The position numbers and the translations under genes are program-made. Below the pieces are notes generated by a model. The model was not told where the DNA came from. It saw only the letters and a program-made list of their open reading frames with translations, and ran no database searches. Shown here piece after piece: positions 1 through 6,415 of a DNA stretch of 10,536 nucleotides (positions are counted from its first letter, which is position 1; every line of letters begins with the position of its first letter). Where the stretch lies: contig DATKYV010000316.1 of the NCBI GenBank assembly GCA_035528275.1, positions 1 through 10,536 of the forward strand, read 5' to 3'. Source of the DNA: DATKYV01 sp035528275. GTDB taxonomy: Bacteria; Acidobacteriota; Terriglobia; UBA7540.

Positions 1-2
1 GC

Positions 3-200
3 TTTCTGGCTGGCGTAGCAATCGGTGGGCTTGTGGCTCTGATGTTTGCCCCCACCTCAGGCGCTGAGACCCGAAAGTACGTATCGCGCAGGGCCGAGGG
101 CGGGAAGGATTACCTCGTAGGTAAGGGCAAGGACTTGCGCAAACAGGCCGAGGGCGTCTTTGAGAAAGGCAAGGACATGGCGTCCAGGCTCGCGCATTAA
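3..200 (+). CDS. YtxH-type envelope protein, C-terminal part (cut by window edge)
   Basis: The frame is open from the window edge to a TAA at 198-200 and gives about 65 residues. It begins inside a glycine-rich hydrophobic segment (FLAGVAIGGLVALMFAPTSG), followed by ETRKY and a charged Lys/Glu/Gly-rich tail containing KGKDLRKQAEG. The same order, an N-terminal membrane segment ending in FAPxSGxETRxY and then an amphipathic helix, occurs in the complete gene just downstream, so the two are tandem paralogues. YtxH-family proteins (related to the general-stress protein YtxH of Bacillus) are small membrane-anchored proteins without a known enzymatic activity. The start and probably 10-15 residues lie outside the window. 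Family assignment is by motif recognition only. Confidence 0.82.
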   Translation, partial: FLAGVAIGGLVALMFAPTSGAETRKYVSRRAEGGKDYLVGKGKDLRKQAEGVFEKGKDMASRLAH

Positions 201-217
201 CGAAGGGGAGGATTTAG

Positions 218-514
218 ATGAGCGAAAACAATGGCGGATCGAACGTAGCGTTTTTCCTGGCAGGCATGGGCATTGGGGCGGTCTTGGCGTTGCTCTTTGC
301 TCCCAAATCCGGCAAGGAGACGCGGGAGTACATCGCGCAGCGGGCGGAGGAGAGCAAAGAGTACATGACGGCCAAGGGCAAAGAGCTGCGGAAGCAAGCG
401 GAAGAGGCGGTGGACAAGGCCAAGGATGTGGTGGCCAAGCAAAAGGAGCAGCTCTCTTCCGCTCTCGAAGCCGGCAAGCAGGCATACCACGAAGAGAAAA
501 GCAAAGCCCGATAG
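218..514 (+). CDS. YtxH domain-containing protein (complete paralogue)
   Basis: This 98-residue protein starts at an ATG preceded by a strong GGAGG (207-211) six bases upstream. Residues about 10-28 form one hydrophobic segment rich in small residues (FFLAGMGIGAVLALLFAPKSG). It is followed by KETREY and a long charged helix of Lys, Glu, Ala and Gln, likely amphipathic or coiled coil, reaching the C-terminus. The FAPxSGxETRxY junction is typical of YtxH proteins. It lies 17 bases after the stop of a paralogous gene, so the two are probably co-transcribed and arose by duplication. The likely location is the inner membrane with the helical tail in the cytoplasm. A stress or envelope role is inferred from the family; nothing in the sequence shows a catalytic site. 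Confidence 0.88.
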   Translation: MSENNGGSNVAFFLAGMGIGAVLALLFAPKSGKETREYIAQRAEESKEYMTAKGKELRKQAEEAVDKAKDVVAKQKEQLSSALEAGKQAYHEEKSKAR

Positions 515-551
515 GCCGATTTTCGGTATCCGACACACATGAGAGCGAATC

Positions 552-1064
552 ATGGCCAATGACACAACGTTAACGCTTGTCTTGATTCTCGTGGCCGTCG
601 CCATCCTGATTCAAACCGGTGCAATGCTCGGCATTTGGCTCTCGATTCGAAAGATCCCCGGGCAGATCGAGGGTGTCCGGACCGACGTCCGCCAACGCCT
701 CGACCCGCTGACCCAGTCCGTGACGGAGATTGTGGCCAATTCGCGCGAGCCGGTCCGAAACATCACGGCCAATCTCGCCGAGATCAGCCGTCTGCTCCGC
801 GACCGGACGAGCAACGTGGACGAGGTCTTGGCGGACGCGGTCGATCGGAGCCGCCTGCAGATTATTCGGGTTGACCAGATGGTGTCCGATCTGGTCACCC
901 GAGTCGAGACCACGGCCGATGTAGTGCAACGGAGCGTGCTGACGCCGGTGCAGGAAATCTCGGCGGTGATCAAGGGCGTGCGCTCAGGGCTGGAATTTCT
1001 TTTTGCCAGGCGCCGACCTTCCAACGTGACCGAGGGAACGGCCGAAGAGCAGCTGTTTATCTGA
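552..1064 (+). CDS. DUF948-like membrane-anchored coiled-coil protein
   Basis: The 170-residue product has a single N-terminal transmembrane segment (about residues 7-31). A long, mostly helical region follows, with regularly spaced hydrophobic residues and repeated Val/Ile/Leu-rich stretches (for example residues 34-150), as expected for a coiled coil. The C-terminus has a short basic patch (FARRRPSN) and ends EEQLFI. This layout matches DUF948-type proteins, which in many bacteria sit beside YtxH genes, as here. The ATG is preceded only by a weak purine run (GAGAG, 541-545). An ATG at 539 is out of frame and is not the start. The function is unknown; a scaffold or envelope-stress role together with the YtxH proteins is an inference. 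It is 37 bases from the upstream gene and 53 from the downstream one. Confidence 0.75.
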   Translation: MANDTTLTLVLILVAVAILIQTGAMLGIWLSIRKIPGQIEGVRTDVRQRLDPLTQSVTEIVANSREPVRNITANLAEISRLLRDRTSNVDEVLADAVDRSRLQIIRVDQMVSDLVTRVETTADVVQRSVLTPVQEISAVIKGVRSGLEFLFARRRPSNVTEGTAEEQLFI

Positions 1065-1117
1065 GTCCGGTCGCTTGGCGGCGGCTGCGGATCCCTGCTT
1101 GCATCCCGGAACCTTTC

Positions 1118-1870
1118 TTGCCCAAGCCCTCACCGAAGGCAGACCATTCAACCGCGCGGCGGCCGCTTCCGGCGGTCGCCATCTTCGCGCGCGCCATTTC
1201 TCCCGGCGCTGTTAAGACCCGCCTCATCCCCCTTCTCGGCGCGCCGGGGGCGGCTGAGTTTCACTCCGCTCTCATTTCCGATGCGGTGCGAAAGGTGAAT
1301 CGCGTCGCGAAGCAGGCTTCGCGCTACTTTTTCCTCGCCGGGCGGAAGTTCCCGCCATCCCTCGCCGGTTTCCGCCGCCAACGACAGCGCGGCAAGGACC
1401 TCGGAGTACGGCTGGAGTTGGCCTTCCAACTGCTCTTCCGCCGCCACACCGCCGCTGTGATCATCGGTACGGATTCGCCGGAATTGCCGCCCAAGGTTCT
1501 CGTGCGGGCATTGCGTGAGCTGCGTTCTTGTGACGCCGTGTTGGGACCATGCCCGGATGGGGGCTACTATCTGATCGGCATGCGACGGCAGGAGAGTCGG
1601 AGGTTGAGCGGGGTCTTCCGTGACGTCCGCTGGGGAAGTTCATTTGCTTTTCGCGATACACTCGAGAGCTTTCTTCGCCGCGGATTTATTTGCTCGATTC
1701 TCGACCACTGCCCCGACGTGGACCGGCCTGAGGATTTTCGCACGCTCAGGAGGAGCATGGAGCGCAGCGGAGCGGCTCGCCTGGCTGCGCCCGCCGTTTG
1801 GCGTTTTATGAAGCAATTTCGGCCGCGAGGGAAGGGCCCGACTCGCCGCGGGCGAAATGGAGAAAGATGA
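1118..1870 (+). CDS. TIGR04282/DUF2064 family nucleotidyl/glycosyltransferase-like protein
   Basis: A 250-residue GT-A-fold type protein. Its motifs, in order, are AIFARAISPGAVKTRL (residues 21-35, nucleotide-binding loop), GTDSPELP (117-124, with the metal-binding Asp), GPCPDGGYYLIG (143-154), DVRWG (169-173) and a late PDVDRPEDF (199-207). These are the signature of the DUF2064 family, related to CofC/MobA-like nucleotidyltransferases; some members are annotated as arsenosugar-biosynthesis glycosyltransferases. The substrate cannot be told from sequence. The start is uncertain: the frame has no ATG before the first motif, and a TTG at 1118 is the best candidate though its Shine-Dalgarno is weak. 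The C-terminal 40 residues are an Arg-rich extension beyond the usual family length of about 200. No radical-SAM or arsenic gene lies within the window. Confidence 0.83.
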   Translation: MPKPSPKADHSTARRPLPAVAIFARAISPGAVKTRLIPLLGAPGAAEFHSALISDAVRKVNRVAKQASRYFFLAGRKFPPSLAGFRRQRQRGKDLGVRLELAFQLLFRRHTAAVIIGTDSPELPPKVLVRALRELRSCDAVLGPCPDGGYYLIGMRRQESRRLSGVFRDVRWGSSFAFRDTLESFLRRGFICSILDHCPDVDRPEDFRTLRRSMERSGAARLAAPAVWRFMKQFRPRGKGPTRRGRNGER

Positions 1871-1942
1871 AGGCAGTAAATCAGGTGACCTTTCCGGCCC
1901 TTTAGCCATCGAATTGTAGAAAGGAGGAATTAGAAGAACTGC

Positions 1943-2503
1943 ATGGAAAATGGTCTCTTCATCCTTCGCAAGCGCGTCGCGCAACCAGCCAGGAGTTTCG
2001 CCCTGGTTTTATCCCTGCTTCTTATCACTTGGGTGGCCTATCCGGTCCTTGCTTCAGAGCCACCGCTGCTTCCCGCCGGGGAAGCGGGGGTCGTCCAGGG
2101 GCCCGCGGTCACGGAAGCCGATCCGTGGGTGGAGGCCGACCTCATCCAACCCGAAGAGTTGGCGCGCGTCCTTGCCAACCACGACAGCGAGAAACCGACC
2201 CTCGTCTATGTCGGATTTCCGTTACTCTACAAAGCCGGTCGCATTCCTGGGGCGGTGTATTTCGGTCCGGGGAGGAGTGCCGAAGGCCTCGCCAGCCTGA
2301 AGAAATGGGCGCGGGGTCTTCAACCGAACCAGCCGGTGGTGATGTACTGCGGTTGCTGCCCGTGGGGCGAATGCCCCAACGTCCGTCCAGCATTCAAGGC
2401 ATTGCGCGAGGCGGGCGTCAAGCGACTCAAACTGCTTTACCTGCCGACGAGCCTGCTGCGCGATTGGGTCGAGAAGGACTACCCCTTCAAAAAAGGATCG
2501 TAG
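1943..2503 (+). CDS. exported rhodanese-like protein with Cys-rich active loop
   Basis: The 186-residue protein opens with a basic N-region and a hydrophobic core (about residues 18-36) ending in VLASE, a plausible signal peptide. The mature part looks like a single rhodanese domain: DLIQPEELARVL (66-77), LVYVGFPLLYKAGRIPGAVYFG (87-108, the typical GHIPGA-like segment), then VVMYCGCCPWGECPN (132-146) as the active-site loop. C136 sits where the catalytic Cys is expected; three more (C138, C139, C144) follow. Rhodaneses carry persulfide sulfur on the catalytic Cys; here the extra cysteines suggest thiol/disulfide or metal chemistry in the periplasm, which is inference. AGGAGG (1922-1927) lies 15 bases before the ATG, rather far. 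The nearer ATG at 1950 is out of frame with the domain. Confidence 0.83.
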   Translation: MENGLFILRKRVAQPARSFALVLSLLLITWVAYPVLASEPPLLPAGEAGVVQGPAVTEADPWVEADLIQPEELARVLANHDSEKPTLVYVGFPLLYKAGRIPGAVYFGPGRSAEGLASLKKWARGLQPNQPVVMYCGCCPWGECPNVRPAFKALREAGVKRLKLLYLPTSLLRDWVEKDYPFKKGS

Positions 2504-2557
2504 TGGGTTCACGGAGAGTCATTGGGGCGGCGTTTGCATGAATCCCCTCGTCACTCC

Positions 2558-2586
2558 TTGACTCTTCCTTCCCCCCGAGACAGAAT
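2558..2586 (+). promoter_or_regulatory. sigma70-like promoter for the GYD gene
   Basis: TTGACT (2558-2563) and CAGAAT (2581-2586) are separated by exactly 17 bases. They match the -35 consensus at five of six positions and the -10 at four of six. The expected transcription start is near 2593, giving a leader of about 65 nt before the GYD start codon. It lies in the 155-base gap after the rhodanese gene, so the GYD gene is probably transcribed separately. Assignment is from pattern only. Confidence 0.5.
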
Positions 2587-2626
2587 CGGAGCGCACAGCT
2601 TGCCGATGGTTGTGAATCTTGGGGTG

Positions 2627-2644
2627 CGGTTGCGGAAGCAACCG
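2627..2644 (+). promoter_or_regulatory. GNRA-capped hairpin directly upstream of the GYD ribosome-binding site
   Basis: The sequence CGGTTGC-GGAA-GCAACCG forms a perfect 7-bp stem closed by a GGAA tetraloop, a member of the stable GNRA class. It ends three bases before the AGGAGG (2647-2652) of the GYD gene and would lie in its 5' leader. It could protect the 5' end of the mRNA or tune ribosome access. No T-tract follows, so it is not an intrinsic terminator. The role is inference. Confidence 0.45.
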
Positions 2645-2658
2645 GAAGGAGGAGACTA

Positions 2659-2949
2659 ATGCCGACTTACATCTCCCTTTGCCACTGGACTCAGCAGGGG
2701 GTTGAAAAGGTGAAGAATAGTCCCGCCCGGCTTGACGCGGCAAGGAAAGCCTTCAAGGCTGCGGGGGCGGAGCTGAAGCAGTTTTATCTGACCATGGGTC
2801 GATATGATTTTGTGATCGTAACCGAGGCGCCGAACGATGAAACCGCGGCCAAGGCCGCGCTCACCGTTGGGACGTCGGGCAACGTCCGCACCGAGACGCT
2901 TCGTGCGTTCACGGAGGACGAATATCGGAAGCTCCTGGGGAGCTTGTAA
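2659..2949 (+). CDS. GYD domain-containing protein
   Basis: A 96-residue small alpha/beta protein of the GYD family. It begins MPTYISLCHWTQQGVEKVKN and carries the family hallmark as TMGRYDFV (residues 45-52, GRYD at 47-50). A strand follows (VIVTEAPND), then a helix with AAKAAL, GNVRTETLRAF (74-84) and a short C-terminal helix. It fills the usual GYD length. Family members are dimeric ferredoxin-like-fold proteins of unknown biochemical role, frequent in soil bacteria. The ATG follows AGGAGG (2647-2652) with a six-base gap. The gene is a single transcription unit, with a promoter at 2558-2586 and a strong terminator 80 bases after the stop. The absence of a signal peptide indicates a cytoplasmic protein. 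Confidence 0.88.
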   Translation: MPTYISLCHWTQQGVEKVKNSPARLDAARKAFKAAGAELKQFYLTMGRYDFVIVTEAPNDETAAKAALTVGTSGNVRTETLRAFTEDEYRKLLGSL

Positions 2950-3030
2950 GAGCAGCCCGCGCACGACCGATCGGCTCTTTGCCTGCTGAGGTGCGAGCCG
3001 GCCGATTCCATCATTAAGAGCTTGAAAACG

Positions 3031-3060
3031 AGGAGAGCAGGTCGTTCCTGCTCTCTTTTT
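3031..3060 (+). terminator. intrinsic terminator after the GYD gene
   Basis: GAGAGCAGG (3033-3041), a five-base loop TCGTT and CCTGCTCTC (3047-3055) form a perfect 9-bp stem, extendable by a G-T and an A-T pair. It is followed directly by TTTTTGTTTT. This is a canonical Rho-independent terminator on the + strand, about 82 bases after the GYD stop codon. Confidence 0.9.
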
Positions 3061-3102
3061 GTTTTCCGGCGAGTGGCGCATGTCGGAACTCATCCCGGGA
3101 GC

Positions 3103-3131
3103 TTGAAATCCGCGGGCCGCGCACCTATATT
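3103..3131 (+). promoter_or_regulatory. sigma70-like promoter upstream of the esterase/GH16 pair
   Basis: TTGAAA (3103-3108) and TATATT (3126-3131) are separated by exactly 17 bases. The predicted start is near 3138, leaving a leader of about 335 nt before the esterase gene. That leader contains the heme-motif remnant, so this may be the original promoter of the lost cytochrome gene, now reading into the esterase/GH16 pair. It follows the GYD terminator, which separates the two transcription units. Confidence 0.5.
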
Positions 3132-3473
3132 CTTGCGCGAGAGTTGAGGCGAGCGAGCATCATGACTGATCTGACGACCCCAATGAAACCTGGTTTGACG
3201 CAATCACCCAACCACGGCTCTCGTAGACCGGCAAGGACGGATTCGCCCAAATGACGGCCTGCATGGACTGCCATGTGGCGCGCAAAGCTTCAACCGCCTG
3301 TAATCTCTGCCACCAGCTGGGATATTGACGCTCTCTGTTTCCCCGAGTCCGACCGCAGTCCAACCTTGCTTACCTTCACGAAGAGGAACTCGGCCTATGT
3401 TGGCGACCGGTCGCTGGAGGCTATTGCTCAGTCGCACAAGCGATAGTAAACTCCCGCCCGAAATGGAGCTGGG
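3132..3473 (+). other. gene-poor leader between promoter and esterase
   Basis: No intact gene of ordinary length is visible here on either strand. A short frame beginning at ATG 3162 (30 codons, ending at TGA 3252-3254) has no recognisable product. The frame with heme motifs (see the pseudogene entry) is interrupted by a TGA at 3167 and a TAG at 3224. After 3328 I see no domain, clear hairpin or repeat up to GGAG at 3465-3468, which is the Shine-Dalgarno of the esterase. Confidence 0.5.
3227..3328 (+). pseudogene. remnant of a multiheme c-type cytochrome
   Basis: Between the TAG at 3224-3226 and a TGA at 3326-3328 the frame reads TGKDGFAQMTACMDCH and continues VARKASTACNLCHQLGY. It contains two CXXCH heme c-binding motifs (CMDCH and CNLCH) nine residues apart. 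Chance occurrence of two such motifs in 33 codons is unlikely, and the spacing and Lys-rich linker resemble class III/c7-type multiheme cytochromes. There is no signal peptide in this frame, and stops at 3167 and 3224 interrupt it upstream, so it is probably the decayed end of a longer gene. An ATG at 3251 could in principle start a 25-residue peptide, but it has no convincing Shine-Dalgarno. Family identity is inferred from the heme motifs alone. Confidence 0.5.
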
Positions 3474-5480
3474 GTGAAACGGATGCACGTGAAGAATATG
3501 ACGGCGCGCGCGGTTTGGCTTGCTGCGGCGGTGGCAGCGGTGATTTCAATCCTGCCACTGCCACTGGTGGCGGATCCGGCACTTCCGGCCATCATCAGCG
3601 ACCACATGGTCTTGCAGGCCGGTCGCGAAGTCCCAATTTGGGGCTGGGCGGAACCCGGTGAGGAAATCGAGGTGACGATTGGCAAGCAGTCCCGCGCGGC
3701 GAGGGCGGACGAGAGCGGGCGCTGGAAGGTCGCGTTCTCACCGCTCCAGGCGGGCGGACCCTGGCGCCTGACCGTGCACGGCAGGAAAACGATCACCGTC
3801 GAAGACGTCCTGGTCGGCGAGGTCTGGCTCTGCTCCGGGCAATCCAACATGCAGTTCAACCTGGGCGCCACCAATACCGCGGCCAGGGAAATCGCGGTTG
3901 CCGACTACCCGCAGATGCGCGTGTTCAACGTCCCCAAGGAAAGCGCGCTCGAGCCGCTGCAGCGCGTCCGCTCCGCGTGGCAGATTGCCTCTCCGCAGAC
4001 CGCCGGGGAGTTCTCCGCGGTCGCCTATTTCTTCGGACGCGAACTTCACCAGAAGCTCGGTGTTCCTGTGGGGCTCATCACCAGTTCCTGGGGCGGGACG
4101 AATGCCGAGGAGTGGACGGACCTCGATTCGCTGCGGCGCGAGCCCGATCTTGCGCCTATTCTTTCGCGCTGGGATCGAGCCGCGCCGGAAATCAAGCAGC
4201 TTTATACAAAACCCTTCGAGTCCGAGCTCTGGTTTGACGATTTCGAATTCATTCCTGGCGCCGAGTCTACCGCTGGCCCTCCGAAAGTCCTGGATGATTT
4301 CGATGATGGAGACCTCCGGAACCGAATGGGCGGCGAGTGGAGCTATGAGTCAAGTCGGCCGGCAGAGACAACCTTCAATCTGCAAACTCCAGGGCGCGGG
4401 GGTGCGGGATGGGCGGCGCGTGTGGCGGGGCAGATGAAAGTGGGCGACTCCTCCGTCTTGCGATTGAGCTACGGGCCCGAAAACGCCAGCACCGATCTGA
4501 ACGCCTTTCTGGGCATTCGCTTCTACGTCCGCGGCAAGGGCTTCTTCAAATTCCACAGTCTTCAGCCCACGATCACCGATTGGGATAACTACGCGGCCGG
4601 AACATTTCGCGCTTCGCCAGAGTGGACGCCCGTCACTGTCCTCTTCAAGAATTTGAAGCAGGCGGGTTGGGGCAAGAAGATGCCTATCACACCCAAGACC
4701 TTGACCGGTTTCCTGATCGAGAACCAGGTTGCTGCGCCGCCGCCGCCGCGTCCTCCGGGCGGGCTGTTCAACGGGATGATCGCGCCGCTCATTCCTTACG
4801 CATTTCGCGGGGTCGCGTGGTATCAGGGTGAGGGGAACGCGGGCCGAGCCTGTCAATACCGCGAGCTACTTCCCACATTGATTCGAAGCTGGCGGAACGC
4901 CTGGGGCAGTGGAGATTTTCCGTTCCTCATCGTTCAACTCCCAAATTACCTGCCACGAAAACCCGAGCCGAGCGATAGCGCCTGGGCGGAGCTGCGGGAA
5001 GCCCAACTGATGGCGCTCGCCATTCCCGCGACCGGTTTGGCGGTAACCATCGACCAGGGCGAGGCGGACGACGTCCATCCGCGGCGCAAGATTGAAGTCG
5101 GCCGCCGCCTGGCGCTGTGGGCTTTGGGAACCACGTACGGTCAGGATCTGGTCTATTCTGGTCCGATTTATGAATCGATGACTGTTGATGGGAACAGGAT
5201 CACGCTGCACTTCAAACACACCGGAAGCGGGCTGATCGCCCGGGGCAGAGGACCCCTCAAGGGGTTTGCGGTGGCGGGCGCCGACAAGGAGTATCGTTGG
5301 GGCGAGGCCAGAATTGAAGGCGACACGGTGGTGGTCTGGAGCGACCGCGTGACGGAACCGGTCGCTGTGCGCTACGCCTGGGCGGACAATCCGGACTGCA
5401 ATCTGTACAACAAAGAAGGATTGCCGGCCTCGCCGTTCCGCACCGACCAGTGGCCCGGGATCACGGTTGGCAAAGAGTAG
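3474..5480 (+). CDS. secreted sialate O-acetylesterase-type SGNH esterase with inserted domain
   Basis: The 668-residue protein has a signal peptide (hydrophobic core about residues 13-32, cleavage near LVADPA). The family opening PAIISDHMVLQAGREVPIWGWA (38-59) begins an N-terminal beta-sandwich. The SGNH hydrolase follows in blocks: GEVWLCSGQSNMQFNL (115-130, nucleophile S124), SSWGGTNAEEW (204-214), WYQGEGNA (449-456) and DDVHPRRK (532-539, catalytic D533 and H535). Between the second and third blocks lies an insert of about 145 residues (272-415) beginning VLDDFDDGDLRNRMGGEW, resembling a galactose-binding/CIA30-like beta-sandwich. A Pro-rich linker (APPPPRPP, 421-428) follows. Such enzymes remove acetyl groups from sugars; here the substrate is probably plant or microbial polysaccharide rather than sialic acid. 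The start is GTG with GGAG (3465-3468) five bases away; ATG 3483 is the alternative. A GH16 gene follows after 35 bases. Confidence 0.9.
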   Translation: MKRMHVKNMTARAVWLAAAVAAVISILPLPLVADPALPAIISDHMVLQAGREVPIWGWAEPGEEIEVTIGKQSRAARADESGRWKVAFSPLQAGGPWRLTVHGRKTITVEDVLVGEVWLCSGQSNMQFNLGATNTAAREIAVADYPQMRVFNVPKESALEPLQRVRSAWQIASPQTAGEFSAVAYFFGRELHQKLGVPVGLITSSWGGTNAEEWTDLDSLRREPDLAPILSRWDRAAPEIKQLYTKPFESELWFDDFEFIPGAESTAGPPKVLDDFDDGDLRNRMGGEWSYESSRPAETTFNLQTPGRGGAGWAARVAGQMKVGDSSVLRLSYGPENASTDLNAFLGIRFYVRGKGFFKFHSLQPTITDWDNYAAGTFRASPEWTPVTVLFKNLKQAGWGKKMPITPKTLTGFLIENQVAAPPPPRPPGGLFNGMIAPLIPYAFRGVAWYQGEGNAGRACQYRELLPTLIRSWRNAWGSGDFPFLIVQLPNYLPRKPEPSDSAWAELREAQLMALAIPATGLAVTIDQGEADDVHPRRKIEVGRRLALWALGTTYGQDLVYSGPIYESMTVDGNRITLHFKHTGSGLIARGRGPLKGFAVAGADKEYRWGEARIEGDTVVVWSDRVTEPVAVRYAWADNPDCNLYNKEGLPASPFRTDQWPGITVGKE

Positions 5481-5515
5481 TCAACGCCGAATTGTCAGTT
5501 TCAAGGGAGAATCTC

Positions 5516-6310
5516 ATGCATCTTCGACGAGCGACCATAATCACAGTCTTTGTTGCACTTCTCGCATCTTTCCAGCTGGCAGGGCAGAGCGGTTCGCCCC
5601 CCGCCGAGCTTTCGGGATGGACGCTCACCTGGCACGATGAATTTGACGGTTCGGAGATTGACTCGAGCAAGTGGGAAGTCCTGACACTCAGAGACAGCTA
5701 CAATCAGGAAAAACAGTATTACCTTCCGGCCCAGGCTGCCGTCGCGGGCGGCATGCTGCGCCTCACTTCCACCGATGAGCCGTTTGAGGGCAAGCTCTAC
5801 CGCTCAGCGCGGCTGGAAGGGCGATACGAGCAGGTCTACGGGCGATTCGAAATCCGCGCCAGGATTCCCACGACGCAGGGTATCTGGCCCGCACTCTGGC
5901 TTTTGCCGCGCAGCGCACGCTGGCCGTTGGGCGGGGAAATCGACATCATGGAGCACAAGGGCAGCGAGCCTCACACCGTGAGCAGCGCTTATCATTTCAC
6001 CGACAAAGCCGGCAAGCATCGATACGTGACTGAACGCTATCAGGCCGTCGATTCAAGTGGGCAGGCCATTCGCTGGCCCGACGGCTTTCACGTCTACGCT
6101 GCGGAGTGGGAGCCCAAGGAAATCCGATTCTACGTTGACGGCGTGGAGCACTTCCGAACCACCAGCGCCGAGGTGCCCGTCTCCAGCACCCCGATGCACG
6201 TCGTTCTGAACACTGCCGTGGGAGGCAGCTTTGACGGCGATCCCGACGCCAGTACCATCTTTCCCCAGGTCCACCTGATCGACTACGTCAGAGTCTACAA
6301 GCGTAAGTAG
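5516..6310 (+). CDS. secreted GH16 glycoside hydrolase (beta-glucanase/galactanase-like)
   Basis: From ATG 5516 the product is 264 residues; the frame is open further upstream, but this ATG has AAGGGAGA (5503-5510) at good distance and starts a signal peptide (core about residues 7-21, then LAGQSG). The mature protein shows the GH16 pattern: LTWHDEFDGSEIDSSKWEV (37-55), YGRFEIRARIP (108-118), GIWPALWLLP (122-131), then the catalytic motif GGEIDIMEHKG (139-149) with nucleophile E141, D143 and acid/base E146. HVYAAEWEPKEIRFYVDG (192-209) and a C-terminal IDYVRVYKRK complete a single jelly-roll domain with no carbohydrate-binding module. The EIDIME motif with its extra residue fits the laminarinase-type branch, but GH16 also holds galactanases, agarases and carrageenases. 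Thirty-five bases separate it from the esterase gene, so one transcript is likely. Confidence 0.92.
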   Translation: MHLRRATIITVFVALLASFQLAGQSGSPPAELSGWTLTWHDEFDGSEIDSSKWEVLTLRDSYNQEKQYYLPAQAAVAGGMLRLTSTDEPFEGKLYRSARLEGRYEQVYGRFEIRARIPTTQGIWPALWLLPRSARWPLGGEIDIMEHKGSEPHTVSSAYHFTDKAGKHRYVTERYQAVDSSGQAIRWPDGFHVYAAEWEPKEIRFYVDGVEHFRTTSAEVPVSSTPMHVVLNTAVGGSFDGDPDASTIFPQVHLIDYVRVYKRK

Positions 6311-6415
6311 AGGACTTCGGGTGGGGGATTCTCGGCGATCGGGCGCGGCCACAAGGACACCTGTCACGCCCCGCGATCGTCAAGCCCGCCCCTTCCGCTG
6401 CCGCGCGCAAACGCG
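6311..6415. other. convergent intergenic gap between GH16 and GH42 genes
   Basis: The two genes end tail to tail here. The gap contains an imperfect GC-rich inverted repeat built on CGATCG cores (about 6336-6389). At 6403-6416 a short GCGCG-CAAA-CGCGC hairpin touches the GH42 stop codon. Neither is followed by a T-tract, so neither qualifies as a clear intrinsic terminator. Confidence 0.3.

Noticed and set aside
2656..3093. 145-codon minus-strand frame across the GYD gene and its terminator
   Set aside because: It is antisense to the GYD gene, crosses the intrinsic terminator and has no recognisable domain.
3162..3254. 30-codon frame with ATG after a predicted promoter, as a possible leader peptide
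   Set aside because: It has only a weak Shine-Dalgarno, no regulatory codon run and no hairpin or T-tract after it, so attenuation is not supported.
4731..4760. GCC/GCG trinucleotide run resembling a microsatellite
   Set aside because: It encodes the Pro-rich linker of the esterase in frame and is too short to call a separate repeat element.
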